Below are positions 1 through 8,073 of a DNA stretch of 64,000 nucleotides, one piece after another (within the stretch, counting starts at the first letter, position 1; each line of letters opens with the position of its first letter). Under the pieces are notes generated by a model. It did no database searches. It was not told where the DNA came from and saw only the letters and a list, made by a program, of their open reading frames with translations. The position numbers and the translations under genes were made by a program. The stretch covers positions 62,001 to 126,000 of the forward strand of contig CAIYIS010000045.1 in NCBI GenBank assembly GCA_903926385.1. Reading direction: 5' to 3'. This DNA is from an uncultured Bacteroidota bacterium. Lineage in GTDB: Bacteria; Bacteroidota; Bacteroidia; 2-12-FULL-35-15.

Positions 1-413
1 CTGCTCCATCCTTGCCAGGTATGTTGTGTTTCTATTATCACTTTGTTTTGTTTCAAAACAGCGAGTATTGCATTCAGCACATCAATTGGTTTTATCCCAT
101 TTAAAGGAAAAACCCGTTTGCTGCTGCCAATGTATGTTTCGATACCAATACTTTTCAGCCAGTTTCTCAAATCAGTATTGGTAAACGACAGCATACTTTT
201 TTCGATAAAGGAGGAAGGAGAATAGCGGGAAATAAATTGTCCCACCTCTTCGGAATGCGTTAGGTTAAAACCCCCATCACCGGCCACCAGCAATTTGCGG
301 CCCGGGGCTGCGTTCTTTTCGTAAATTGTAATTGAATAAAGAGAAGAGTTGAGATGGGCCGCTAACAGTAACGCTCCGGCCCCTCCTCCTATAATTGCAA
401 TTGATTTTTTCAT
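1..413 (-). CDS. BaiN/HI0933-family FAD-dependent oxidoreductase, N-terminal part
   Basis: The gene runs off the left edge of the window; about 137 codons from the ATG at 411-413 are visible, against roughly 400 in the family. The N-terminus is a Rossmann dinucleotide-binding motif (IIGGGAGAL, residues 7-15). It is followed by an acidic residue closing the second strand (IYEKN) and then by GRKLLVAGDGGFNLTHSE, which matches the GRKLLxSGGGRCNxT signature of HI0933/YhiN/BaiN flavoproteins, although the usual GRCN is here GGFN. The family binds FAD; its substrates are mostly unknown (BaiN is implicated in bile-acid dehydroxylation, which cannot be inferred here). The start is clear because the Rossmann motif begins within ten residues. 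It faces away from the repeat array upstream. Confidence 0.85.
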   Translation of the reverse strand, partial: MKKSIAIIGGGAGALLLAAHLNSSLYSITIYEKNAAPGRKLLVAGDGGFNLTHSEEVGQFISRYSPSSFIEKSMLSFTNTDLRNWLKSIGIETYIGSSKRVFPLNGIKPIDVLNAILAVLKQNKVIIETQHTWQGWS

Positions 414-584
414 GCTATTTGTTTTCCTAATCTGGTGCAAGGTTACACATTTTTTATGCTTTTTGGTTTCTATTGCAATGATGGATAGTAAACGGGGAGT
501 TAAAAAAGGGCTGCTCTCAGTACAATGTCAACTCCAAAATGGATACATCTCCCCCCATCATGCACCAACATAAAGAAAATAGGA

Positions 585-915
585 GTAGCACAACGATTCG
601 TTCGGACGAATCGTTATCCTACATCAGTAGCAATGCAATCTGTTCGGACGGATCGTTATGCTACATCAATAGCAATGCGATTCGTTCGAACGAAGTGTTA
701 TGCTACATCAATAGCAATACGATTCGTTCGAACGAAGTGTTATACTACATCAATAGCAATACGATTCGTTCGAACGAAGTGTTATGCTACATCAGTAGCA
801 ATACGATTCGTCCGAACGAAGTGTTATGCTACATTAGTAGCAATACGATTCGTCCGAACAAAGTGTTATGCTACATCAGTAGTAATACGATTCGTTCGAA
901 CGAAGTGTTATCCAT
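585..915 (+). repeat. Tandem array 1: eight 42-bp twin-hairpin units
   Basis: Eight units begin at 585, 627, 669, 711, 753, 795, 837 and 879 (the last incomplete) with no spacers. Each unit holds two inverted repeats: a palindrome TTCGTTCGAACGAA and a stem-loop TGCTAC-ATCA-GTAGCA. In the first unit the palindrome is replaced by an 8-bp stem with a TCGG loop. Variation between units is limited to a few positions. The array lies in the 528-bp gap between rluF and the BaiN-like gene, both on the minus strand. A second array of the same unit lies at about 35041-35360. Two plus-strand frames stay open because 42 is a multiple of three; this alone does not make it coding. The rest of the gap (414-584, 916-941) shows nothing recognisable. 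Confidence 0.95.
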
Positions 916-941
916 CTGTATGTTTACGAGGAGAATGAATG

Positions 942-1688
942 TTATTCATCTAAATTATCGGGGAGGAAGGAACCTTCTTCCGTTTTGGTGGAATGAGCTA
1001 CTAAATCGTTAATGGTTTTTATTTCTTCCTCATTCAGGTATCTCCATTTGCCTCCCGAAAGGCCGTTTAGGGTAATGTTCATTATCCGTATTCGTTTTAG
1101 CCGGGTAACTTTGTAATCCAGCTCTTCGCACATTCTGCGTATTTGTCGGTTCAATCCTTGCGTCAATATAATTTTGAACATGGTTTTATCCATCTGTTCC
1201 ACTTTGCATTTTTGTGTTACCGTGTCGAGGATTGGCACACCGTTACCCATTTTAAAGATAAATTCTGGTGTAATGGGTTTATCCACCGTAACCACATATT
1301 CTTTTTCATGATTGTTGCCTGCACGCAATATTTTATTTACAATGTCTCCGTCATTGGTCAAAAATATTAATCCTTCCGATGGTTTGTCCAACCGGCCAAT
1401 AGGGAATATTCTCTGACGGTGATTAATAAAGTCAATGATATTATCTTTGTCTTTAAGGTCAGTGGTAGAGGTAATTCCTGCAGGTTTATAAAAAGCAATA
1501 TAGATGAGGGCTTCTTTTGCTTTGAGCGGTTTGCCATCTATTTCTACTTTATCCCCATCGTTCACTTTGGTACCCATTTCTGGAAGCTGACCATTAATGG
1601 TAACTCTACCTTGTTCAATAAGTTTATCTGCTTCGCGTCTGGAGCAATATCCAGTTTCGCTGATGAATTTGTTAATCCGGGTTTGCAT
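942..1688 (-). CDS. rluF: 23S rRNA pseudouridine synthase, RluF type
   Basis: Predicted pseudouridine synthase of the RsuA/RluB/RluE/RluF family, 248 residues. An S4 RNA-binding domain occupies about residues 1-50 ([20 protein letters not shown]). The catalytic motif [10 protein letters not shown] places the nucleophilic aspartate at D101. The following [20 protein letters not shown] and the [14 protein letters not shown] segment are characteristic of the RluF branch, which modifies U2604 of 23S rRNA in E. coli. The C-terminal tail after about residue 225 is acidic and not part of the fold. The ATG at 1686-1688 fits the S4 start; a TAnnTTTG-like element at 1693-1700 sits immediately before it. 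RluB is the alternative assignment. Confidence 0.85.
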   Translation of the reverse strand: MQTRINKFISETGYCSRREADKLIEQGRVTINGQLPEMGTKVNDGDKVEIDGKPLKAKEALIYIAFYKPAGITSTTDLKDKDNIIDFINHRQRIFPIGRLDKPSEGLIFLTNDGDIVNKILRAGNNHEKEYVVTVDKPITPEFIFKMGNGVPILDTVTQKCKVEQMDKTMFKIILTQGLNRQIRRMCEELDYKVTRLKRIRIMNITLNGLSGGKWRYLNEEEIKTINDLVAHSTKTEEGSFLPDNLDE

Positions 1689-1836
1689 GTTTCAAAACTA
1701 CAAAAATTAAGAATAAGCAGTGTAATTAATTCCTTAAATAAAATTACAAACATTTTTTTATTACTATTTACGATAAACAGCAGCAATGATACCCCATACA
1801 ACGTTCAAATACTATTTATAAAGAATTATATGTACT

Positions 1837-1844
1837 TACCTTTG
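1837..1844 (+). promoter_or_regulatory. -7 promoter element (TACCTTTG) for the YHYH/MbnP/MbnH cassette
   Basis: Matches the Bacteroidota -7 consensus TAnnTTTG, about 50 bp before the first gene of the cassette. No clear -33 TTG is seen at the usual spacing, so this rests on the -7 element only. Confidence 0.5.
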
Positions 1845-1894
1845 TTGCCTGCTTTCAATCCAAAAGCAATTAAAAAACCAACTAATCAATCAAT

Positions 1895-3109
1895 ATGAAA
1901 AAAAATCTTCTTTTATTATGCAGTGCTGCAATTATGGCAAGCTCTGCAAATGCGCAAGGTCCGGAAGTTACTTCGTGGATCCAAAACACAACAGCTACCA
2001 ACCCTACTTATCCATCTCTAATATCCAATTGTCAGTTGGTTCAGTATTCGGCAACACAAGTATATGTTAGTTGTACTTGTATTCCTGGTTATAGCATAGG
2101 TCCATGGACAGGAAATCCGAACACTCCTGCTAACCAGAATTTCGTTTTTAAAATTGCCCGTAACCCGGTTCAGAATACAGGTACAGCTACTGTTGTTGGT
2201 TTAGGACACATAGGCGTTTGGAAAAACGGGGTGTCTATATTTAATGTATCCGATGCCGCGTCTTATAACAATGCAGGTGTTTGGTTTCGTAATGCATATT
2301 TCTGGGAAGGTCCCGGTTTTGATGCTTGCCTTGGACATCCTCAACAGCAGGGAGAATACCATCATCATGTAAGTCCTACTTGTTTATACGACCAATTAGA
2401 CAGCACCCATCATTCACCTGTTATCGGTTATGCTTTTGACGGGTTCCCTGTGTATGGTGCTTATGGTCACTCAAACCCAAATGATACAACAAGTCCAATT
2501 ATTAGAATGAAATCAAGTTATGTTGTTTCTACTAATACCACTCGTGTTAACGGACCTGCAGTGAATTCAACTTATCCGGAAGGTTGCTTTATCCAGGACT
2601 TTACTTACGTAGCAGGGAGTGGTGATTTGGATGACCGCAACGGAAGATTTTGTTATACGCGTGAATACCCTACTGGTACTTATGCCTATTTTGTAACCAT
2701 TGATAATAACCTTAATCCTGTTTTTCCATACACTTTTTATGGAACATATTATGGTGTGGTACAAACTGGCAATACTGGTCCTGGTGGCGGTCACGTAACT
2801 ATTAGTGAAACTACTACCGTTTATACCCCTGTGACAACAGGCCTTGAGGAGCAAAACAAAGATATTAAATTCGAATTTATGCCAAACCCTGTGCAGGACT
2901 ATGCATATATTTATTTCTCACCCGAAAGTAAAAATAATATTAAAGGAAGCCTCTATGATGCCAAAGGACAACTTGTGCAGACCATCGAGAATATGCAACC
3001 TAGTATTTCATACGCTTTAGATATGACAAAATACAGCGAAGGAATGTATTTCCTTCATTTGGAATCAGGAGATAAAAAAGTGATTCAGAAAATTATTAAA
3101 ACAAAATAA
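1895..3109 (+). CDS. Secreted YHYH-domain protein with T9SS sorting domain
   Basis: 404 residues. A signal peptide (MKKNLLLLCSAAIMASSANA) is followed by a YHYH domain: the YHHH motif at about residues 155-158 in GEYHHHVSP and GYAFDGFPVYG near 178 are the family hallmarks. The clustered histidines suggest metal binding, but the function of YHYH proteins is not established. From about residue 325 there is a T9SS type A sorting domain (FMPNPVQDYAYIYF at its start, ending KVIQKIIKTK), so the protein is expected to cross the outer membrane and be anchored at or released from the surface. It is the first gene of a plus-strand cassette; the next start lies 28 bp downstream, and the partners are MbnP- and MbnH-like. 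Confidence 0.9.
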   Translation: MKKNLLLLCSAAIMASSANAQGPEVTSWIQNTTATNPTYPSLISNCQLVQYSATQVYVSCTCIPGYSIGPWTGNPNTPANQNFVFKIARNPVQNTGTATVVGLGHIGVWKNGVSIFNVSDAASYNNAGVWFRNAYFWEGPGFDACLGHPQQQGEYHHHVSPTCLYDQLDSTHHSPVIGYAFDGFPVYGAYGHSNPNDTTSPIIRMKSSYVVSTNTTRVNGPAVNSTYPEGCFIQDFTYVAGSGDLDDRNGRFCYTREYPTGTYAYFVTIDNNLNPVFPYTFYGTYYGVVQTGNTGPGGGHVTISETTTVYTPVTTGLEEQNKDIKFEFMPNPVQDYAYIYFSPESKNNIKGSLYDAKGQLVQTIENMQPSISYALDMTKYSEGMYFLHLESGDKKVIQKIIKTK

Positions 3110-3137
3110 TACATTTGTGTTGAAATAATTTATTCTC

Positions 3138-3893
3138 TTGAAAAAATTCATTCTTATTTTTACATGCATGGCAACTCTATGGGTTGCCATGTCTTTTACC
3201 ACTAAGAGCAGTAGCAAGCTAGCAGGTAAGGGGAAACTTGTAATCCATTTCAGAAATTATGTGGATGATAAAGAAATGAAACTTGATTCCAATATATACA
3301 CTAATGATGCAGGACAACCATTTTCGGTAACCAATTTTAAATATTATGTAGGAAATTTTCAATTGAGAAAATCAGATGGAAAAGAATTTGTTTCGAATGA
3401 ATACTTTTTGATTAAGGAAGATGATGAATCTTCCAAACAAATTATTTTGGAAAATATTCCCGAAGGTGAATATGTTTCATGTAATTTTATATTGGGTGTT
3501 GACAGTATTCATAATTGCAGCGGTGCTCAATCAGGAGCACTAGACCCTGCTAATGGTATGTTCTGGGCATGGAATACAGGTTACATATTTATGAAGCTGG
3601 AAGGAAAATCGTCTGCATCCAATGCTCCTGGACATATTTTCGAGTTTCACATTGGTGGTTATAAATCACCGGCAAATTGCATTCGAACCATTTCTTTAAA
3701 CACACATTTATCCATTTTAAACGAAAAGACTACCTCTGTTGAATTAAAAGCAGATGCAGCTGAAGTAATGAAAACACCAGCAACTATTGACTTATCCAAG
3801 CTTTCATCTGTTACCGATTTTCATAATGCAGCTACTATAGCCGATAATTATTCAGATATGTTTAGTTTTTTTCCTTCTCCTGAAAAGCATTAA
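3138..3893 (+). CDS. MbnP-family secreted protein
   Basis: 251 residues from a TTG start at 3138. That start is needed to include the hydrophobic signal peptide (residues 1-20, KKFILIFTCMATLWVAM); no upstream in-frame ATG is available. The mature part opens with KLVIHFRNYVD and carries the VTNFKYYVGNFQL and GVDSIHN segments and the motif FWAWNTGYIFMKLEG at about residues 142-156, all typical of MbnP-family proteins. In studied systems MbnP is a periplasmic copper-binding protein in which MbnH converts a tryptophan to kynurenine. Here W143 and W145 in the FWAW motif are the conserved candidates; which one, if either, is modified is not known. It lies 11 bp before the MbnH-like gene, so co-translation is likely. 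Confidence 0.88.
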   Translation: MKKFILIFTCMATLWVAMSFTTKSSSKLAGKGKLVIHFRNYVDDKEMKLDSNIYTNDAGQPFSVTNFKYYVGNFQLRKSDGKEFVSNEYFLIKEDDESSKQIILENIPEGEYVSCNFILGVDSIHNCSGAQSGALDPANGMFWAWNTGYIFMKLEGKSSASNAPGHIFEFHIGGYKSPANCIRTISLNTHLSILNEKTTSVELKADAAEVMKTPATIDLSKLSSVTDFHNAATIADNYSDMFSFFPSPEKH

Positions 3894-3904
3894 ATAGCTG
3901 AAGA

Positions 3905-4954
3905 ATGAAAAGTAAATCTATTTATATCCTGCTTTATTTACTCTTAAGTGTTATTGTTTTCAATAGTTTTATACAGGACAATCCTTATTTTAAAATAACA
4001 AAGCAAGATGTAGAATTAAAGATTCCCAAAGGATTCCCTAAACCAATTTACGATTTCAATAAAAATAAACTTACTCCCGAAGGATTTGTTTTAGGACGGA
4101 AATTATTTTATGACCCTATACTTTCCAAAGACAGTTCTATTTCCTGTTCGTCCTGCCATCAGCGCATAGCCGCATTTGCACACATAGACCACCCCTTGAG
4201 TCATGGAATAAACGGTATGATAGGAAAGCGAAATGTGATGTCGCTTCAAAACTTAATCTGGAGAGATGCGTTTATGTGGGATGGGGGAGTGAACAATCTG
4301 GAAGTGCAGCCCATTAATCCGATAACTAACCCAATCGAGATGGATGAAACATTATCGAATGAGGTGGAGAAATTAAAACACAACAAAGAATATGTGGAGG
4401 CATTTTACTCAGTGTTTCATGATAACACCATTAATTCAGAAAGGATTTTAAAATCACTTGCTCAGTTTACAGGGCTGATGATTTCTTCTGATTCTCGTCT
4501 GGACAGATATAAACAAGGCAAGGAAACTTTCACAGTAACAGAATTGAATGGATTAAAATTATTCCAGACCAAATGCGCCAACTGCCATTCCGGAGCATTA
4601 TTAACTGATAACAGCTATCGCAACAACGGATTAAAAGCTGATACTGCCCTCAGAGATAGGGGAAGAGCAATTATTACAGGAAAGGATGAAGACAATAATA
4701 AATTTAAAGTTCCGACTTTGCGAAACATCGAAATGACTTATCCTTATATGCACGATGGGCGATTCAGAAACTTGCAGCAGGTAATTAATCATTATGCCGA
4801 CCCGAAAAATTTCGATAAAGGATATGATTTATCTTTAAACAAAATTGGGATATTGACAGAAAAAGAAAAAGGGGAACTAATTGCTTTCCTGAAAACATTG
4901 ACTGATAAAACATTTTTGTACGACCGGAGATTTGCTGACCCGGGAATGAAATAA
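3905..4954 (+). CDS. MbnH-family di-heme enzyme (bCcP/MauG superfamily)
   Basis: 349 residues with an N-terminal hydrophobic signal or anchor (residues 5-20). Two CxxCH heme-binding sites are visible: CSSCH at about residue 80, followed by AFAH, and CANCH at about residue 223. The C-terminal segment VPTLRNIEMTYPYMHDGRF is the usual signature of MauG/cytochrome-c-peroxidase enzymes around the second heme. Such enzymes use hydrogen peroxide to form high-valent heme and oxidise either cytochrome c or a protein side chain. The position directly after an MbnP-family gene makes side-chain oxidation of that partner the best hypothesis. Protein and hemes would sit in the periplasm. A generic di-heme peroxidase is the alternative. 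Confidence 0.88.
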   Translation: MKSKSIYILLYLLLSVIVFNSFIQDNPYFKITKQDVELKIPKGFPKPIYDFNKNKLTPEGFVLGRKLFYDPILSKDSSISCSSCHQRIAAFAHIDHPLSHGINGMIGKRNVMSLQNLIWRDAFMWDGGVNNLEVQPINPITNPIEMDETLSNEVEKLKHNKEYVEAFYSVFHDNTINSERILKSLAQFTGLMISSDSRLDRYKQGKETFTVTELNGLKLFQTKCANCHSGALLTDNSYRNNGLKADTALRDRGRAIITGKDEDNNKFKVPTLRNIEMTYPYMHDGRFRNLQQVINHYADPKNFDKGYDLSLNKIGILTEKEKGELIAFLKTLTDKTFLYDRRFADPGMK

Positions 4955-5017
4955 ACTTGCCCTACTTTAGCCGAAAAAATAAAAACCGAAACGTTGAGTA
5001 AAAAAGAGATTGGTGTT

Positions 5018-5047
5018 GATTAGCTAGAAGGAGATTCTATTCTAATC
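5018..5047. terminator. Possible hairpin between convergent genes
   Basis: GATTAG at 5018-5023 pairs with CTAATC at 5042-5047, and TAGAA/TTCTA pair inside with a GGAGA loop. It overlaps the stop codon of the minus-strand nuclease and lies between convergent genes. No T-tract follows, so termination is uncertain. Confidence 0.35.
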
Positions 5048-6028
5048 ACTATGCCCTTTAATATCTTTATCCGAATCGGACTTTAAAAGCTCTTCTGCTT
5101 TATCGGCAAGTTTAAGCGAATCAGAAATGTCTTTGTTGTCGAATTTATCCAAATTGGGTTTACCTGCATTAACCCATGCAGTGTACCACAAACTACCCAC
5201 AGTGATGATAGCCGAACGCATTCTTCGTTCTACCATACCATTTAGCAATGCATTATAATCTGTGGTATACTCTGCCGAATAAACTTTCATCACAGTAGCT
5301 CCTCTGTTTTCGAAACTATATTTCTTATCGGGAGAATATTTTTTGTTTAGTTCTGCCTCAAAAGTAAGAACGCTATCTAGTGCTGCATTACTTATTTTTA
5401 CAGCCATCCAGGCTTTCTCTAATGGCTTATCAATATACCGTGCTTTACCTACCCAATAATCATAGTCCTCTGATTTGAGTTCCGGAATGCGCGATTCCCA
5501 GAAACCATGAATTCCTTTTTGATTTGTTGCTTGACCGTTGTAATTAGAAGTTGTATGCAGCGGCACATGAGAGTCGCCAATGTAATGGCCTAAATCGGCT
5601 GAGTAATGCAATATCAAATCCATGTTTTCTGATTTGAATGCCTGTGTAAGTCGATACACCATTTTTTCGATGTGCCAGGGAACAATGCCGTAGGCCTTCA
5701 GTGTATCCTCGGTATATTTCATCACTGCTTTGTTCCATTGATGCGGAACCGAATCATAGGCATATTTTCCGTAATGATCCATATCAATATAATGACGAGG
5801 TGCTTCATCCGGATTAGAATACCTTCGTTTGTCGGGGTCAACAGCGTGTTCCGAAATATAGTCGATATGTTTTTTGTAAAAACCAATCATCCCTTCGGGC
5901 AATGTAAAAACCGCCATTCGGTTGATTTTTTTATGAGCGAAAAATCCCCACGACATAGCAGGTTCATTGTGCGGAATAATAAAAAGTAAAAGAGAGAAGA
6001 GAAGAAAGAGGAGTAGAGTTTTTTTCAT
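5042..6028 (-). CDS. Secreted zinc-dependent phospholipase C / S1-P1 nuclease-like protein
   Basis: 328 residues. The signal peptide appears to end just before W27 (AMS/WGFFAHKKINR). A mature N-terminal tryptophan that coordinates zinc is a hallmark of the phospholipase C/P1 nuclease fold. Candidate zinc ligands in order are W27, H32, H79, the cluster H141-x3-D145-x2-H148 with D152 and H158 (HYSADLGHYIGDSHVPLH), and H174/E178 in HGFWE. Sequence alone does not separate phospholipase from nuclease activity. The tail after about residue 300 is charged and low in complexity. It starts 42 bp after comB on the same strand and may be the last gene of a gcvT-comB transcript, though no functional link is obvious. 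Confidence 0.8.
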   Translation of the reverse strand: MKKTLLLFLLFSLLLFIIPHNEPAMSWGFFAHKKINRMAVFTLPEGMIGFYKKHIDYISEHAVDPDKRRYSNPDEAPRHYIDMDHYGKYAYDSVPHQWNKAVMKYTEDTLKAYGIVPWHIEKMVYRLTQAFKSENMDLILHYSADLGHYIGDSHVPLHTTSNYNGQATNQKGIHGFWESRIPELKSEDYDYWVGKARYIDKPLEKAWMAVKISNAALDSVLTFEAELNKKYSPDKKYSFENRGATVMKVYSAEYTTDYNALLNGMVERRMRSAIITVGSLWYTAWVNAGKPNLDKFDNKDISDSLKLADKAEELLKSDSDKDIKGHSD

Positions 6029-6070
6029 ATCAAAATGCCTCAGTGTGTTTTTCCCTATTCTAATAGAAGA

Positions 6071-6850
6071 TTAAGTATTCAGGCGAATTAGGTACTTTCC
6101 TTCCAATACCGGAATAATATCTGTTTTGTCGAGCGACAAACAATATTTAATATCATGCTTCAATCCTAATGCAGCCAAGCGTTCGGCATGAGATGATTTT
6201 CTTAAAAACTTATACGGATTGGTTTCTGCCTGCTGATAAAGAAAAGACACCGACAATGCCGCATCACCATATTTAAAATTTGGATTTTTAAGAAGTCGTT
6301 GAGCCACTGCTCCGGCAAACAAAGTATCTTCTAGGTTGAATTTATTTTTCCAGCCGGAACATAACAGCAGTACATTTTTGTTTTGTGTATTCAGCCAGTT
6401 GCACAAGGCAGTAATATTAGTAAACGAACCGATAACCACTCGCGATGCCTTGCGGGCAGCTTCTATGGCTTGTGTTCCGTTAGTGGTAGAAATAACCACT
6501 GTCTTTCCTTTTATCTTTTCCGACATATAACTGTAGGGAGAATTTCCAAAATCAAAACCCTCTATGGCTATTCCGTTTCGTTCGGCACCCACCATAAAAC
6601 CCTGAGCTTTGTAAGATGCCGCCTCTTCCAGCGAAGCCACCGGAATCATTTTTTCAACACCGTGATGAAACGCTGTACACATAGCCGAAGTAGCACGCAG
6701 CACATCTATTACTACCACTATCGAATCGTCCTGATGATATACCGGATACAGCACCGGAGAAAAACAAACATCTACAGTACACTGAGAAGCCTTTCCTCCC
6801 GAAGGGGACGAAAGTTTCTCAGCATCTGCATTTGTTTTTCCTGTGTTCAT
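6071..6850 (-). CDS. comB: 2-phosphosulfolactate phosphatase (ComB family)
   Basis: 259 residues. The ComB domain begins at VDVCFSPVLYPVYH (about residue 26) and continues with VVVIDVLRATSAM, the acidic core of this magnesium-dependent phosphatase, and NGTQAIEAA. ComB removes phosphate from 2-phosphosulfolactate, a coenzyme M intermediate in archaea; in Bacteroidota a role in sulfonate or sulfonolipid metabolism is possible but unproven. The first 25 residues (TNADAEKLSSPSGGKASQ) are not part of the family and are largely encoded by a long palindrome at 6782-6822. No start codon exists between that palindrome and the domain, so the extension is probably translated. It follows gcvT by 38 bp on the same strand. 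Confidence 0.88.
   Translation of the reverse strand: MNTGKTNADAEKLSSPSGGKASQCTVDVCFSPVLYPVYHQDDSIVVVIDVLRATSAMCTAFHHGVEKMIPVASLEEAASYKAQGFMVGAERNGIAIEGFDFGNSPYSYMSEKIKGKTVVISTTNGTQAIEAARKASRVVIGSFTNITALCNWLNTQNKNVLLLCSGWKNKFNLEDTLFAGAVAQRLLKNPNFKYGDAALSVSFLYQQAETNPYKFLRKSSHAERLAALGLKHDIKYCLSLDKTDIIPVLEGKYLIRLNT
6782..6822. repeat. 41-bp imperfect palindrome inside the comB 5' end
   Basis: The outer arms CTGAGAA/TTCTCAG (6782-6788 and 6816-6822) enclose CTTTC/GAAAG and TCCC/GGGA around a GAAG loop. The core (CTTTC-n-CCC-GAAG-GGG) resembles the intergenic palindrome at about 6868-6888, 60 bp away between gcvT and comB. This looks like a dispersed intergenic element that has become coding. Confidence 0.8.
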
Positions 6851-6888
6851 GTTGAATGTTTTCTTTCACCCCGAAGGGGGAAGAAGTA

Positions 6889-7983
6889 TTATTTAAAAGG
6901 AGTTTTAACCACTTTCGCTTTAATAGCTTTATCGCGAATGATGATAAATATTTCTGAATCTACCTTTGATAATGCTGTCGGAACATAACCCATTCCTATT
7001 GCTTTATTCAATGTTGGCGATTGTGTTCCCGAAGTAACTTTACCGATAATAGTTCCGGCAGCATCTGCTATCGGGTAGTCGTGGCGAGGAATACCTCTGT
7101 CCACCATTTCAAATCCAACTAGTTTTTTCGTAACGCCTTTTGCTTTTTGTTCAGCAAGAGCAGCTTTGTTGGTAAAGTCTTTTGTAAATTTTGTAATCCA
7201 TCCCAAACCTGCTTCTATAGGAGAAGTGGTGTCGTCAATGTCATTTCCATATAAACAGAAAGCCATTTCTAAACGCAATGTATCGCGAGCGCCTAACCCT
7301 ATTGGTTTAATTCCAAATTCAGCACCAGCTTCGAATATAGCATCCCACATTTTAGTAGCCACTTCGTTTTCAAAATAAATTTCAAATCCTCCGGCACCTG
7401 TATATCCCGTGTTCGATATCACCACATTTTCTACTCCGTTAAACTTGCCTATTTTAAAAGCATAATACGGAATGTCCGAAAGGTTAACATCTGTAAGCTT
7501 TTGCAAAGCAAGTATAGCTTTAGGCCCCTGAACGGCTAATAACGAAGTGCGTTCTGAAAGATTAGTCATTTCAACATTTTTGGTATTGAATTGTTTTATC
7601 CAGTTCCAGTCTTTATCAATGTTCGAAGCGTTTACCACCAACATGTATTCTTTTTCGTTGATGCGATAAACCAGCAAATCATCCACTATTCCTCCTTTGT
7701 CGTTTGGCAAACATGAGTATTGTATTTTCCCATCTGTCAATACCGAAGCATCATTAGAAGTTACACGCTGAATCAAATCCAATGCATTGTCGCCTTTTAA
7801 TATAAACTCACCCATGTGGCTTACATCAAACACACCCATTGCATTTCTCACTGTAGCATGCTCATCATTGAGTCCGCTGTAGGTTACAGGCATCAAATAT
7901 CCTGCAAATGGTACCATTTTAGCGCCAAGTGAAATATGTTTTTCAACTAGTGCTACATTCTTTAATTCTGCTGTCGCTTCCAT
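6889..7983 (-). CDS. gcvT: Glycine cleavage system T protein (aminomethyltransferase)
   Basis: 364 residues, full length for GcvT. It transfers the methylene group from the aminomethyl-lipoyl arm of H protein to tetrahydrofolate, releasing ammonia. Recognisable segments are [14 protein letters not shown] at residues 22-35, FDVSHMGE at 52-59, RVTSNDA near 73, the folate-side motif [14 protein letters not shown], and [21 protein letters not shown]. The C-terminal barrel has GYVP. No H or P protein gene is in the window. The upstream region shows a -7 element at 8061-8068 and no glycine-riboswitch architecture. It is followed by comB and a secreted phospholipase/nuclease, probably as one transcript. 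Confidence 0.96.
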   Translation of the reverse strand: MEATAELKNVALVEKHISLGAKMVPFAGYLMPVTYSGLNDEHATVRNAMGVFDVSHMGEFILKGDNALDLIQRVTSNDASVLTDGKIQYSCLPNDKGGIVDDLLVYRINEKEYMLVVNASNIDKDWNWIKQFNTKNVEMTNLSERTSLLAVQGPKAILALQKLTDVNLSDIPYYAFKIGKFNGVENVVISNTGYTGAGGFEIYFENEVATKMWDAIFEAGAEFGIKPIGLGARDTLRLEMAFCLYGNDIDDTTSPIEAGLGWITKFTKDFTNKAALAEQKAKGVTKKLVGFEMVDRGIPRHDYPIADAAGTIIGKVTSGTQSPTLNKAIGMGYVPTALSKVDSEIFIIIRDKAIKAKVVKTPFK

Positions 7984-8060
7984 AATTTAATTTACTTTTT
8001 ATTTATTGTTTTTAAAATTGATTTTTTTGAGAATGGTGTTTTTTTGTTTTCGCGGTTATG

Positions 8061-8068
8061 CAAATGTA
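8061..8068 (-). promoter_or_regulatory. -7 promoter element (TACATTTG) for gcvT
   Basis: TAnnTTTG on the minus strand about 78 bp before the gcvT start. A TTG lies only 14 bp further upstream, short for a -33 element. Confidence 0.5.
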
Positions 8069-8073
8069 ATATT

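Noticed and set aside
585-915. CRISPR array
   Set aside because: Units are contiguous with no unique spacers and no cas genes are in the window.
525-1012. Two overlapping plus-strand frames of 137 and 157 codons across array 1
   Set aside because: Both are open only because the 42-bp unit is a multiple of three and has no stop in those frames. There is no domain, and array 2 gives different start and end contexts. Treated as non-coding repeats.
7984-8060. Glycine riboswitch before gcvT
   Set aside because: The leader is short and lacks the paired aptamer cores.
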